The notes: generated by a model not told the origin, from the letters alone. 64,000 nt of DNA from Cribrihabitans_A pelagius (GCF_048820915.1 NZ_JBMERR010000009.1:62001-126000); one strand, 5' to 3'. Numbered from the stretch's first letter, positions 17,128 to 26,241 are shown. Numbers and translations are program-made.

Positions 17128-17200
17128 GCGGCTTCCTTTGCGCGTCCGGCTCCAGTGGCATGCCGAGTCGCGTGCAACCCGACCTGAAAAGGAGACGGAA

Positions 17201-17401
17201 ATGCCCAAAATGAAGACGAAGTCGAGCGCCAAGAAGCGCTTCAAGGTCACCGCGACCGGCAAGGTCATCGGCGGTCAGGCCGGCAAGCGCCACGGCATGA
17301 TCAAGCGCACCAAAAAATTCATCCGTGACGCCCGCGGCACCACGGTCCTGTCGGCCCCCGACGCAAAGATCGTCAAGGGCTTCATGCCCTACGACCGCTA
17401 A
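17201..17401 (+). CDS. rpmI: 50S ribosomal protein L35
   Basis: The 66-residue basic protein MPKMKTKSSAKKRFKVTATG is a complete L35 with the typical KRHGMIKRTKKFIRDARG core. AAAAGGAGA precedes the ATG. It is 15 bases ahead of rplT and co-transcribed with it. Confidence 0.98.
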   Translation: MPKMKTKSSAKKRFKVTATGKVIGGQAGKRHGMIKRTKKFIRDARGTTVLSAPDAKIVKGFMPYDR

Positions 17402-17416
17402 GAGGAGATCTGAGAT

Positions 17417-17782
17417 ATGTCCCGCGTTAAAGGTGGTACCACGACTCACGCCCGTCACAAGAAGGTCATCAAGGCAGCCAAAGGTTACTACGGCCGCCGC
17501 AAGAATACCTTCAAGGTTGCCCGTCAGGCCGTCGACAAGGCGAACCAGTACGCAACCCGCGACCGCAAGAACCGCAAGCGCAACTTCCGCGCGCTGTGGA
17601 TTCAGCGGATCAACGCTGCTGTCCGTTCGCATGACGAAGCGCTGACCTACTCCCGCTTCATCAACGGCCTGACCCTGGCCGGCATCGAAGTGGACCGCAA
17701 GGTTCTGGCCGATCTGGCCGTGCACGAGCCCGAAGCCTTTGGTGCCATCGTGCGCCAGGCCCAGGACGCGCTGGCCGCCTAA
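17417..17782 (+). CDS. rplT: 50S ribosomal protein L20
   Basis: The 121-residue protein MSRVKGGTTTHARHKKVIKA is full-length L20, with the conserved KGYYGRRKNTFKVARQAV and RDRKNRKRNFRALWIQRINA segments. It binds 23S rRNA early in 50S assembly and in many bacteria represses its own operon. A strong terminator follows. Confidence 0.98.
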   Translation: MSRVKGGTTTHARHKKVIKAAKGYYGRRKNTFKVARQAVDKANQYATRDRKNRKRNFRALWIQRINAAVRSHDEALTYSRFINGLTLAGIEVDRKVLADLAVHEPEAFGAIVRQAQDALAA

Positions 17783-17805
17783 GGCGCCCGGTCCTCTAGC
17801 TTTCG

Positions 17806-17834
17806 AAGCCGCCCCCCGCCGGGGCGGCTTTTTT
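17806..17834 (+). terminator. Terminator of rpmI-rplT
   Basis: A perfect 10-bp stem AAGCCGCCCC/GGGGCGGCTT with loop CCGCC is followed by a T run. It starts 24 bases after the rplT stop. Confidence 0.93.
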
Positions 17835-17922
17835 GTGGCCGCCTTCCCGCCGCAGCATGGGAACCTTCCTGCGCGGTAACTGCGTTTGTCCAGTATCCGC
17901 AGATCGACAAGGGGAGGGCGCG

Positions 17923-18702
17923 ATGCCAGATGACACCACCGCCACTCGGGCCGAAGGGCAGGCTGCAGAGGCAGCCGGCACCGCCAAACTGTACCGGATG
18001 GAGATGCCGGGCCATCTCTGCCCCTACGGGCTCAAGTCCAAGGCGCTGTTGCGCTGGAAGGGCCACAAGGTCGAGGATCACCGCCTCACCACCCGGGAGG
18101 AGGTCGACCGTTTTCAAGAGGAAGCCGGGGTCAGCACCACGCCGCAGACTTATATCGGCGGCGAGCGGATTGGCGGCTACGACGATCTGCGCGCCCATTT
18201 CGGAATCCCGCTGCGTCAGGAAGGGGAAACCACCTACGTTCCGGTGATTGCTCTGTTTGCAATGGCGCTGGGCATCGCCTTGGCCGGCCAGTGGGCCGCC
18301 TTCGGCGCGATCGGTGCCGGGCGGACGCTGTTCTGGTTCGTCGCCATTTCCATGTGCCTGCTGGCACTGCAGAAGCTGCGCGACGTGGAAAGCTTCTCCA
18401 GCATGTTCCTCAACTACGACCTGCTGGCGCGCCGTTACGTGCCCTACGCCTATGTCTACCCCTTTGCGGAGGGGCTGGCGGGCCTCCTGATGCTGGCCGG
18501 CGTGCTGATCTGGCTTGCAGCGCCGATGGCGCTGATCATCGGTACGGTGGGCGCGGTTTCGGTGTTCAAGGCGGTCTATATCGACAAGCGCGAGCTGAAA
18601 TGCGCCTGCATGGGCGGCAGCAGCCAGGTGCCGCTGGGCTTTGTGTCCCTGACCGAGAACCTGATGATGGCGGGCATGGGCGCGTGGATGCTGCTGAGCT
18701 GA
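17923..18702 (+). CDS. Glutaredoxin-like domain fused to a MauE/DoxX-type membrane domain
   Basis: The 259-residue protein begins with a soluble part (about residues 20-100). This looks like glutaredoxin: KLYRMEMPGHLCPYGLKSKA, then STTPQTYIGGERIGGYDDLR, the cis-Pro and glutathione-site region. Only one Cys of the CPYC motif is present (CPYG), a monothiol type. Four hydrophobic helices of the MauE kind follow (about 107-255), with the conserved loop KRELKCACMGG before the last helix. MauE-like proteins help form disulfides or deliver reducing power in the membrane. It converges on the DUF1326 gene with six bases between them. The redox role is inferred. Confidence 0.8.
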   Translation: MPDDTTATRAEGQAAEAAGTAKLYRMEMPGHLCPYGLKSKALLRWKGHKVEDHRLTTREEVDRFQEEAGVSTTPQTYIGGERIGGYDDLRAHFGIPLRQEGETTYVPVIALFAMALGIALAGQWAAFGAIGAGRTLFWFVAISMCLLALQKLRDVESFSSMFLNYDLLARRYVPYAYVYPFAEGLAGLLMLAGVLIWLAAPMALIIGTVGAVSVFKAVYIDKRELKCACMGGSSQVPLGFVSLTENLMMAGMGAWMLLS

Positions 18703-18708
18703 CCCGGC

Positions 18709-19344
18709 TCAGGCGGCAACCCCGTGCGGGCCGTGCCGGATCACCGCCCACTGGCCGTAGGTGTCCTCGAGGTCGAGCTTGATGGCTGCGGAGGACTTGC
18801 TGGAGCCGCTGCCGATTTCGGCCAGGGTGAATTCGATGCCGCCGGGGATGTCGATCCGCACCCGGTGCTCGCCGCCGCCGTGCGGCGCCTGGATCGGCCG
18901 GCCCGAGGCGGTCAGCAGACCTTCGATGTCAACCTTCGCGCTGCGCCCCTCGATATCCACATCGTAGTCGATCCGTTTGAACAAAGTCTCATGCACGGTG
19001 TCGCACATGGCACGGAACACCCACCAATGGGTGGCTTCCTCGTCGGTCTCCCCGCCCATCAGCACGGAGGCAAGGGCATCGCGCTGCGCGTCGGAGGCGC
19101 GGTCGTCAATGATCGCCTGCAAGGCGCCCCCGCCCTCGAATATCGGCCCCGGCCAGGCATAGAGCAGGCCGGCCCGGGTGCCGGTCAGATCGGTCTCTCC
19201 GAAGTGCCCCTTGTCGACATGGATAACCTCGAAGCCGGTGCAGTGCCCGTGGGTGGGCAGGTCCTCGAACTGGCAGGGGCAGCCGTAGTTGCAGTTGCAA
19301 TTGCCGAAGCTGCGGCCCTCGATATACCAATCCACATGTGCCAT
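18709..19344 (-). CDS. DUF1326 domain-containing protein
   Basis: The 211-residue protein begins MAHVDWYIEGRSFGNCNCNY and continues GCPCQFEDLPTHGHC, the Cys-rich DUF1326 signature that suggests metal binding. The rest is predominantly beta strand. The start at 19344 has AGGACC/GGAGG-type ribosome site just upstream; the frame is open further but without similarity. DUF1326 genes often accompany DUF2182 membrane proteins; here the neighbour is a glutaredoxin-MauE fusion in the opposite orientation. Function unknown. Confidence 0.87.
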   Translation of the reverse strand: MAHVDWYIEGRSFGNCNCNYGCPCQFEDLPTHGHCTGFEVIHVDKGHFGETDLTGTRAGLLYAWPGPIFEGGGALQAIIDDRASDAQRDALASVLMGGETDEEATHWWVFRAMCDTVHETLFKRIDYDVDIEGRSAKVDIEGLLTASGRPIQAPHGGGEHRVRIDIPGGIEFTLAEIGSGSSKSSAAIKLDLEDTYGQWAVIRHGPHGVAA

Positions 19345-19532
19345 GGCGGTCCTCCGGTTCTGCTGCTGTGCGGGGTGGCCGGAAGTATAGCACAATCGGG
19401 CCCCGGTTTCAGCGCCGCTGCCGCCCGCCGCGCTGGTCCGCAATGCCACAGCCCGGGAGCTTGGGGCGCTGCGGGCCTTGCTTTCAGCCCTCTCTGTGGT
19501 AGCAGGGCACCAGCAAATTTCGAGGGGCCGTG

Positions 19533-20606
19533 ATGGACGATCTTAAGGCAAAATATCTGAGTCAGATTGCGGAAGCCGGCGATGAAAACGCGCTGGAGTC
19601 GATCCGCGTCGCCGCCGTTGGCAAGAAGGGCGAAGTGGCGCTTAAGATGCGCGAGCTCGGCAAGATGACTCCCGAAGAGCGCCAGACCGCGGGCCCCGCG
19701 CTGAACGCCCTGAAGGACGAGATCAACTCGGCCCTCGCCGCCAAGAAGATGGCGCTGGCCGATGCCGCGCTGGACGAGCGGCTGCGCACGGAATGGCTGG
19801 ATGTGACCCTGCCCGCGCGGCCCCAGCGGCAGGGCAGCCTGCACCCGATCAGCCAAGTGCAGGAGGAGATCACCGCGATCTTCGCCGAGCTGGGCTTTTC
19901 CGTTGCCGAAGGCCCCCGTATCGACACCGACTGGTACAATTTCGACGCGCTGAACATCCCGGGCCATCACCCCGCACGGGCCGAGATGGACACGTTCTAC
20001 ATGCACCGCGCGGAAGGCGACAACCGCCCGCCGCATGTGCTGCGCACCCATACCAGCCCCGTGCAGATCCGCTCGATGGAGAAGATGGGCGCGCCCCTGC
20101 GCATTATCTGCCCCGGCGGCGTCTACCGCGCCGACTATGACCAGACCCACACGCCGATGTTCCACCAGGTCGAGGGTCTGGCGCTCGACAAGGACATCTC
20201 GATGGCGAACCTCAAGTGGGTGCTGGAGGAGTTCGTGAAATCCTTCTTCGAGGTGGACAACGTGGAGCTGCGCTTCCGTGCGTCGCATTTCCCCTTCACC
20301 GAACCCTCGGCCGAGGTCGACATCCGCTGCTCCTGGAAGGACGGCACCCTGAAGATCGGCGAGGGCGACGACTGGATGGAGATCCTCGGCTCCGGCATGG
20401 TGCACCCCAAGGTCATCGCCGCAGGCGGCATCGACCCCGAGGTCTACCAGGGCTTTGCCTTCGGCATCGGCATCGACCGTCTGGCGATGCTGAAATACGG
20501 CATCCCGGACCTGCGCGCCTTCTTCGACAGCGACCTGCGCTGGCTGCGCCACTACGGCTTCCAGAGCCTCGACGTGCCGGCGCTGCATGGCGGTTTGAGC
20601 CGGTAA
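19533..20606 (+). CDS. pheS: Phenylalanine-tRNA ligase subunit alpha
   Basis: The 357-residue protein has the N-terminal coiled coil (residues 1-85) and a class II aminoacyl-tRNA synthetase core. Motifs visible are DTDWYNFDALNIPGHHPAR, the RTHTSPVQIRSM segment, FHQVEGLALD and the C-terminal GFAFGIGIDRLAMLKYGI. It forms the alpha2beta2 enzyme with PheT and attaches Phe to tRNA-Phe. ATG at 19533 is used; a GTG immediately upstream is in frame. The next ATG (20607) directly follows its stop. Confidence 0.97.
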   Translation: MDDLKAKYLSQIAEAGDENALESIRVAAVGKKGEVALKMRELGKMTPEERQTAGPALNALKDEINSALAAKKMALADAALDERLRTEWLDVTLPARPQRQGSLHPISQVQEEITAIFAELGFSVAEGPRIDTDWYNFDALNIPGHHPARAEMDTFYMHRAEGDNRPPHVLRTHTSPVQIRSMEKMGAPLRIICPGGVYRADYDQTHTPMFHQVEGLALDKDISMANLKWVLEEFVKSFFEVDNVELRFRASHFPFTEPSAEVDIRCSWKDGTLKIGEGDDWMEILGSGMVHPKVIAAGGIDPEVYQGFAFGIGIDRLAMLKYGIPDLRAFFDSDLRWLRHYGFQSLDVPALHGGLSR

Positions 20607-20903
20607 ATGCAGGTCTTCGGCCTATATGTGTCTGCCTGCTTTGAGTGGTTTCAGGGCCGTTCAAGCAGGCTGAAACTCTGGCAGATTTTTGGCCTGTTCA
20701 TCGCGGGTTTCGTCTGTTGGGTCGTGGTCGCAGAAAACGCTCCCGACTGGGCCGCGCAACTCTACGGCTACGCGATCATGGTGCCGCTGCAGATCTTTCT
20801 CCTCTTTGCAATGCGGGGATGGGCCAAACGCAGGACGTCGGAACGGCAGAAAAGCAATCTTCTTTGGGATACCAAAGCAAAGCTCAAGAGCTTCAAACGC
20901 TAG
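20607..20903 (+). CDS. Small membrane protein of unknown function between pheS and pheT
   Basis: The 98-residue frame starts at the base after the pheS stop, so it should be translated by coupling. It has two hydrophobic helices (IFGLFIAGFVCWVVVA, about residues 27-42, and YGYAIMVPLQIFLLFAM, about 53-69) and a basic C-terminus (GWAKRRTSERQKSN...KAKLKSFKR). No family was recognised. Base composition is less GC-rich than pheS. Expression is plausible because of the coupling but not proven. Confidence 0.65.
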   Translation: MQVFGLYVSACFEWFQGRSSRLKLWQIFGLFIAGFVCWVVVAENAPDWAAQLYGYAIMVPLQIFLLFAMRGWAKRRTSERQKSNLLWDTKAKLKSFKR

Positions 20904-21380
20904 TCGGGCTTTCGCAGAGCGCAGCCCGCATCGCGCCCGACCTGCCCCGTCACGCCTCAGGCCTGCTTTCAGCACGACGCGGGCGCGATTGCGCCCACCC
21001 TCGGGTCCGGCGCGATGCTCCGAGATAGATAGCAACGGTTTTCTCCAATAGATTGCTGCTGCCCGTGTTGCCCTCAGCGCGGAATCAAGGCCGAGAGGCC
21101 GCCGCGCGATCGCCTGACCGCCCGCACGGGCAGGCGATTTGGTGCCGTTAGCGCAGACATCGGCCTTCTACGGATTTGGCCGGCATAAACTGCCAAACAT
21201 GATCGTCGGATCGCCTCCCCGCGGTCAGGCGAACGCGCGGCTCGTCCGCTGCCCATCCCGGGCATTTCCACCTCACTCCCCGCCATCCTCGTCCCCATCA
21301 CGCCCGCACCCTTGCACCCTGCCGCATTCTTTGCCATTGCCTCTGGCAATCACGCACATCTGCCAAGGGGCCCCCGACCG
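20904..21380. other. 477-base gap between the small membrane ORF and pheT
   Basis: No gene can be supported. The region interrupts the usual pheS-pheT linkage, so pheT may need its own promoter; none stands out. No transposase fragment or terminator with a T-tract was seen. Confidence 0.55.
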
Positions 21381-23777
21381 ATGAAATTCACGCTGTCCTG
21401 GCTGAAAGACCACCTCGAAACCGACGCCTCCGTCGCCGAGATTACCGAAACGCTCACCGACCTCGGGCTGGAGGTGGAAAGCGTCTATGATCCGGCCGAG
21501 CGGCTGAAGGATTTCACCCTCGGCTACGTGAAACACGCCGAAAAGCACCCCGATGCCGACAAGCTGCGCGTCTGCAAGGTCGACACCGACGAGGGCGAGA
21601 TGCAGATCATCTGCGGCGCCCCCAACGCGCGTGAGGGCATCACCGTGGTGGTCTGCAAGCCGGGCATGTATATCCCCGGCCTCGACATCACCATCGGCGT
21701 CGGCAAGATCCGCGGCGTCGAAAGCTACGGCATGATGGCCTCCGAGCGCGAGCTGGAGCTGAGCGAGGAGCACGACGGCATCATCGAGCTGCCCTCGGGT
21801 GCGGTCGGCGGCAAGTTCATCGATTGGCTGGCGGAGAATGACCCGGCCAAGGTCGACCCGGTGATCGAGATCGCCATCACCCCGAACCGGCCCGATGCGC
21901 TGGGTGTGCATGGCATCGCCCGCGACCTGGCAGCGCGCGGTCTCGGCACGCTGAAATCGCAGCCGCATGAAGTGGTGCCGGGCGAATACGACAGCCCCAT
22001 CAAAGTCAGCATCGACGGCGACACCCTGGACGGCTGCCCGCTGTTCTCGGGCCGGCTGATCCGCGGCGTGAAGAACGGCCCTTCGCCGCAGTGGCTGCAG
22101 GACCGGCTCACCGCCATCGGCCTGCGCCCGATTTCGGCGCTGGTCGATATCACCAATTACTTCACCTTCGACCAGAACCGTCCGCTGCACGTCTTTGACG
22201 CCGCCAAGGTGGAAGGCAACCTGCGCGTCCACCGCGCGGCCGGCGGCGAGGTGCTGAAGGCGCTGGACGAAAAGGAATACACTCTCGGGGCGGGCCAGAT
22301 GGTGATCTCCGACGAAAACGGCCCGGAGAGCATCGCGGGCATCATGGGCGGCGAAGCCACCGGCTGCACCGAGGAGACCGTGGATGTGTTCCTGGAAAGC
22401 GCCTTCTGGGACCACGTGCAGATCGCGACCACCGGCCGCGCGCTGAAGATCAACTCCGACGCGCGCTACCGCTTCGAGCGCGGGGTAGATCCGGAGTTCA
22501 CCATCGAAGGGCTGCACCGCGCTACCCGAATGATCCTCGACCTCTGCGGCGGCGAGGTGTCGGAAGTGGTCATTGCGGGCGACGTGCCGGATCATTCCCG
22601 CGCCTACAAGCTCGACCCGCAGCGGGTGCAGTCGCTCGTCGGAATGGAGATCCCGGAGAGCGACCAGCGCCAAACCCTGACCCGGCTGGGCTTCCAGCTG
22701 GAAGGCAACCTCGCGCATGTGCCGAGCTGGCGCCCCGACGTGCAGGGCGAGGCCGATCTGGTCGAGGAAGTGGCCCGCATCGCCTCGCTTACCAAGCTGC
22801 AGGGAAAGCCGCTGCCGCGGCTGACGCCGGGCATCCCCAAGCCGGTGATGACCCCGCAGCAGCGCCGCCAGCAGATGGCGCGGCGCACTTGCGCCAGCCT
22901 CGGCTACAACGAGATCGTCAGCTACACTTTCATCGACAAACCCTCGGCCGCGCTGTTCGGCGGCGGTGAGGATGCGACGATGCTGGCCAACCCGATCTCC
23001 TCGGAAATGTCGCACATGCGCCCGGACCTGCTGCCGGGTCTGTTGCAGGCGGCGGCCCGCAACCAGGCGCGCGGCTTCATGGACCTGGCGCTGTTCGAGG
23101 CGGGCCCCGTCTTCCACGGCGGCGAGCCGGGTGAGCAGGCGGGGCAGATCGCAGGCCTCCTGGTGGGCCGCAACGGGCCCAAGGACGTGCACGGCGCCTC
23201 CCGCGCCGCCGATCTTTATGATGCCAAGGCCGATATCGATGCGGTGCTCTCCGCCATCGGCGCCCCCACCAAGGTACAAATTCTGCGCGGCGGCGCTTCC
23301 TGGTGGCATCCGGGCCGGCACGGGCGCATCTGCCTCGGTCCCAAGAAGGTGCTTGGCGTCTTCGGCGAGCTGCACCCCAAGGTGCTGCGCGAAATGGGCA
23401 TCAAGGGCGCGGCCGTGGCCTTCACCATCTGGCCGGAGGAAATCCCGCTGCCGCGCAGGTCTTCCGCTACCCGCGCTGCGCTGACGCAGAGCGACCTGCA
23501 GGCGGTGGAGCGCGATTTTGCCTTCGTAGTGGATGCGGACGTCGAGGCGCTGACCCTGGTCAATGCCGCCGCCGGTGCCGACAAGGCACTGATCGAGGAG
23601 GTGCGCGTCTTTGACGAATTCATCGGCGGCTCGCTGGGCGACGGCAAGAAGTCCCTGGCGATCACCGTGCGCCTGCAACCCGCGGACAAGACGCTGAAGG
23701 AAAAGGACATCGAGGCGGTGAGCGAGAAGATCATCGCCAAGGTGGTCAAGGCAACCGGCGGCACCCTGCGCGGCTGA
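21381..23777 (+). CDS. pheT: Phenylalanine-tRNA ligase subunit beta
   Basis: The 798-residue protein starts MKFTLSWLKDHLETDASVAE and shows the full bacterial layout: tRNA-binding EMAP-like domain (about 39-150, with HPDADKLRVCKVDTDEGEMQ), B3/B4 editing domain, B5 (RVQSLVGMEIPESDQRQTL), the catalytic-like core, and a C-terminal ferredoxin-fold anticodon-binding domain (SDLQAVERDFAFVVDADV). The length is normal. The ATG at 21381 is where similarity begins. Confidence 0.97.
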   Translation: MKFTLSWLKDHLETDASVAEITETLTDLGLEVESVYDPAERLKDFTLGYVKHAEKHPDADKLRVCKVDTDEGEMQIICGAPNAREGITVVVCKPGMYIPGLDITIGVGKIRGVESYGMMASERELELSEEHDGIIELPSGAVGGKFIDWLAENDPAKVDPVIEIAITPNRPDALGVHGIARDLAARGLGTLKSQPHEVVPGEYDSPIKVSIDGDTLDGCPLFSGRLIRGVKNGPSPQWLQDRLTAIGLRPISALVDITNYFTFDQNRPLHVFDAAKVEGNLRVHRAAGGEVLKALDEKEYTLGAGQMVISDENGPESIAGIMGGEATGCTEETVDVFLESAFWDHVQIATTGRALKINSDARYRFERGVDPEFTIEGLHRATRMILDLCGGEVSEVVIAGDVPDHSRAYKLDPQRVQSLVGMEIPESDQRQTLTRLGFQLEGNLAHVPSWRPDVQGEADLVEEVARIASLTKLQGKPLPRLTPGIPKPVMTPQQRRQQMARRTCASLGYNEIVSYTFIDKPSAALFGGGEDATMLANPISSEMSHMRPDLLPGLLQAAARNQARGFMDLALFEAGPVFHGGEPGEQAGQIAGLLVGRNGPKDVHGASRAADLYDAKADIDAVLSAIGAPTKVQILRGGASWWHPGRHGRICLGPKKVLGVFGELHPKVLREMGIKGAAVAFTIWPEEIPLPRRSSATRAALTQSDLQAVERDFAFVVDADVEALTLVNAAAGADKALIEEVRVFDEFIGGSLGDGKKSLAITVRLQPADKTLKEKDIEAVSEKIIAKVVKATGGTLRG

Positions 23778-23799
23778 CCCGCCGCCGCTTCCGCCGGGC

Positions 23800-23846
23800 C
23801 CAAGACTTTTGCAAAAGTCTTGGCAGAAAGTTTTTGCAAAAACTTT
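23800..23846. repeat. Two tandem perfect palindromes after pheT
   Basis: A 24-base palindrome centred on TTTTGCAAAA (23800-23823) is followed three bases later by a 20-base palindrome (AAAGTTTTTGCAAAAACTTT, 23827-23846). They lie between the convergent pheT and LysR genes, just before the pheT terminator. Similar paired palindromes occur at 40931-40975 and 51425-51473. Confidence 0.85.
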
Positions 23847-23847
23847 T

Positions 23848-23880
23848 GCGCGGCCCCCGTGACCGGGGAGCCGCGCTTTT
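23848..23880 (+). terminator. Terminator of pheT
   Basis: GCGCGGC and CCCCG pair with CGGGG and GCCGCGC across a TGAC loop with one bulge, followed by four T on the plus strand. It ends four bases before the LysR stop. Confidence 0.85.
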
Positions 23881-23883
23881 CCG

Positions 23884-24765
23884 TTACCGCTGCCCGGCGA
23901 AGAACTCCGCTAAGAGGTCGAACACAAGCCGGATGCGGCGGCTTGTGTGCAGCTCGCGGTGGGTGGTGAGCCAGACCGGGAAAAGCACCGGTTCCATCTG
24001 TGGCAGCACGCGCTCGATCCCCGGAGTGAGGCCGGCAACGCTGTCCGCCATCGGCGAGATGCCGAAGCCCCGCTTGACCAGTTCCCAGGCGACCAGCCCG
24101 CTTTGCGAGCCAATGGGAAAATTCGCCTCGGTCACATGGATGCCCAGCGGCGTGAAGAAGCTGATCGAGCGGGCGGCATCGCCGAAGCTCACAAAGTCAT
24201 GGCTGGAGAGCTCCGCCGGGGAGGCCGGTCTGCCGCGCCGGTCCAGATAGCTGCTGGCAGCGTAGAAATGCGCGCTTGCTTCCTGCACGAGCCGGGCGAT
24301 CAGGCCGGGCTGCTCAGGGCGCACGTGCCGGATGGCGATATCCGCCTCGCGCCGCATCAGATCGCGGATGTCATTGGCCGCCACCACGTCGATTGTGAGC
24401 CGCGGTGCCCGGGCGCGCAGCTCCTGCAGGACCGGCGGCAGCACATAGGCCGACATTACGTCGCTCGCGGTGATCCGCACCGTGCCCTCGATGGCGCGGG
24501 ACTGGCCGGTGGCGGTGAGGGCCAGCTCGCTGGCCGCGTCGCCCATGCGGCGGGAATGCGCGAGCAGGCCGCGCCCGGCCTCGGTCAGCGCCAGGCTGCG
24601 GCCGAGGCGCTCGAACAGCAAGAGGCCCAGCTCCGCCTCCAGCGCCGCCACCTGCCGGGACAGCGTCGGCTGGCTCAGCCGCAATTGCCGCGCCGCTGCC
24701 GAAAAGGAGCCGGTCTCAGCGGTCGCCAGAAAGGCGCGTATGTGGTTCCAGTCCGGGTTATCCAT
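23884..24765 (-). CDS. LysR-family transcriptional regulator
   Basis: The 293-residue protein has the LysR helix-turn-helix at the N-terminus (FSAAARQLRLSQPTLSRQVA, residues 21-40) followed by a linker and a two-lobed effector domain (EGTVRITASDVMSAYVLPPV onward). It is divergent from a methyltransferase gene 87 bases away, its likely target along with itself. Length is typical of the family. Confidence 0.92.
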   Translation of the reverse strand: MDNPDWNHIRAFLATAETGSFSAAARQLRLSQPTLSRQVAALEAELGLLLFERLGRSLALTEAGRGLLAHSRRMGDAASELALTATGQSRAIEGTVRITASDVMSAYVLPPVLQELRARAPRLTIDVVAANDIRDLMRREADIAIRHVRPEQPGLIARLVQEASAHFYAASSYLDRRGRPASPAELSSHDFVSFGDAARSISFFTPLGIHVTEANFPIGSQSGLVAWELVKRGFGISPMADSVAGLTPGIERVLPQMEPVLFPVWLTTHRELHTSRRIRLVFDLLAEFFAGQR

Positions 24766-24852
24766 GCAAAAATGTATATCACCCTTCCGAATTTCGGCAA
24801 TTCTCCCGTGGTTCCTGCATGGCTACCCTGTCTGTACGCAAGGAGATTTGCC
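24766..24852. promoter_or_regulatory. Divergent LysR/methyltransferase control region
   Basis: The gap contains the short perfect inverted repeat CCGAA-T-TTCGG at 24787-24797 in an AT-richer context, a plausible LysR-type operator. AAGGAGA for the methyltransferase lies near its end. Confidence 0.45.
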
Positions 24853-25488
24853 ATGACCGCCGACGCCCGCTTCTGGAACCGGATTGCCCCGAAATACGCC
24901 AAACACCCGATCCGGGATCGGGGAGCCTACGAATACGCGCTCGAGCGGACGCGCTCTTACCTGGATGAGGGTGCAGAGGTGCTGGAGCTCGGCTGCGGCA
25001 CAGGCTCCACCGCGATCGCGCTTGCGCCGGGGGTGGCGCGGATCACCGCGACGGATCTGTCGGAGGGGATGCTCAAGGTCGCCCGCGAGCGTGCGGCAGC
25101 GGCGGCGGTGCAGAACATCCGCCTTCACTGTTGCCCGGTGGAGACGGCGCCGACAGGTCCGTTCGATACGGTGATGGCCTTCAACTTGTTGCACCTGCTG
25201 CCGGATCTGAAGGCAGCGCTGGCAGGCATCGCGGCGCGGCTGAAGCCGGGCGGGCTGTTTATCTCCAAGACGCCCTGCCTGGGCGAGGCCAGGGGGACCC
25301 TCAAGTACCGCCTGTTCCAAGTGGCTATCCCGCTGATGCGGCTGGCCGGACAGGCGCCCGCCCATGTAGGCTTCCTGAGTGTCAGCGCGCTGGAGGCCGC
25401 GGTACAGCGCGCGGGCTTCCGCATCATCGAGACAGGCAACTACCCCGCCGATACCCCCGGCCGCTACCTGGTGGCGCGGTTGGGTTGA
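24853..25488 (+). CDS. Class I SAM-dependent methyltransferase
   Basis: The 211-residue protein has the SAM-binding motif I VLELGCGTGSTAIAL (about residue 43), motif II ITATDLSEGML, and motif IV FDTVMAFNLLHLL. It belongs to the Methyltransf_11/25 group acting on small molecules or lipids. The C-terminal part with RLFQVAIPLMRLAG is hydrophobic. The substrate cannot be told. AAGGAGA precedes the ATG by six bases. Likely regulated by the divergent LysR protein. Confidence 0.88.
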   Translation: MTADARFWNRIAPKYAKHPIRDRGAYEYALERTRSYLDEGAEVLELGCGTGSTAIALAPGVARITATDLSEGMLKVARERAAAAAVQNIRLHCCPVETAPTGPFDTVMAFNLLHLLPDLKAALAGIAARLKPGGLFISKTPCLGEARGTLKYRLFQVAIPLMRLAGQAPAHVGFLSVSALEAAVQRAGFRIIETGNYPADTPGRYLVARLG

Positions 25489-25578
25489 CACTCCGGTGCC
25501 CGCGTTCCTGCTCCAATGCATGCGCGGGCGCCCTTTGCCTCCGGCCGCGGCGCGCTAGGTCGTGGGGCGGAGGCTCTC

Positions 25579-26241
25579 ATGTTCGACGACCGCAGCACCG
25601 CAGGCCGCCTGCTGGCGGACCGGCTCGCGTCCCTGCCGATGGACAAGCCGGTGGTGCTGGCGCTGCCGCGCGGCGGTGTGCCGGTAGCGCTCCCCATCGC
25701 CGAACAGCTCGGGGCGCCGCTGGACCTGATCCTGGTGCGCAAGATCGGCATGCCCTCGAACCCGGAGCTGGCGGCTGGCGCGCTGGCCGAAGGGGGCGAT
25801 GCGCTGTTCAATGGCGCGCTGCTGAAGGCCGCGGGGCTGACGCCAGCCGATTTCGCGCCCCAGGTGGCCCAGGCCCGGCAGGAGAACGCGGCCCGCCGCC
25901 GCCGCTACCTCTCAGGCCACCCGCGCCAGCTGTTGCAGGGGCGGACCGTGGTGGTGGTGGACGACGGCATTGCTACCGGCGCCACCGTTTTCGCAGCGCT
26001 GCACTGGTTGAAGTCGCGCCGCCCGGCGAAGGTGATCCTGGCGGTCCCGGTTGCCCCGCCCGAGGCGGTGGACGAATTGCGCCCGCTGGTGGATACTGTG
26101 GTCTGCCTGCACTGCCCGGCCGAGTTCTGGGCGGTGGGTGCGCATTACAGGGATTTCGAACAAACCAGCGACGCGGAGGTCGCGGCCGCATTGGCCGCCG
26201 CTCCCGGGGCTGGCTCAGGAAAGGACAGACCGTGGCATTGA
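25579..26241 (+). CDS. Phosphoribosyltransferase-domain protein
   Basis: The 220-residue protein has the PRPP-binding loop VVVVDDGIATGATV (about residue 121) and an N-terminal LPRGGVPVALPIAE segment typical of the stand-alone 'Pribosyltran' proteins that occur with stress proteins or erythromycin-esterase-like domains. RKIGMPSNPELAAGAL is another family motif. I use the ATG at 25579, which has GGCGGAGG upstream, rather than the ATG at 25516. Its end overlaps the next gene by 10 bases, indicating an operon. Confidence 0.85.
   Translation: MFDDRSTAGRLLADRLASLPMDKPVVLALPRGGVPVALPIAEQLGAPLDLILVRKIGMPSNPELAAGALAEGGDALFNGALLKAAGLTPADFAPQVAQARQENAARRRRYLSGHPRQLLQGRTVVVVDDGIATGATVFAALHWLKSRRPAKVILAVPVAPPEAVDELRPLVDTVVCLHCPAEFWAVGAHYRDFEQTSDAEVAAALAAAPGAGSGKDRPWH

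Noticed and set aside
15485..17725. A 746-codon open frame on the minus strand
   Set aside because: It is the antisense of pyk, rpmI and rplT and shows no domain pattern.
21273..23678. An 801-codon open frame on the minus strand
   Set aside because: It is the antisense of pheT, with the same composition artefact.
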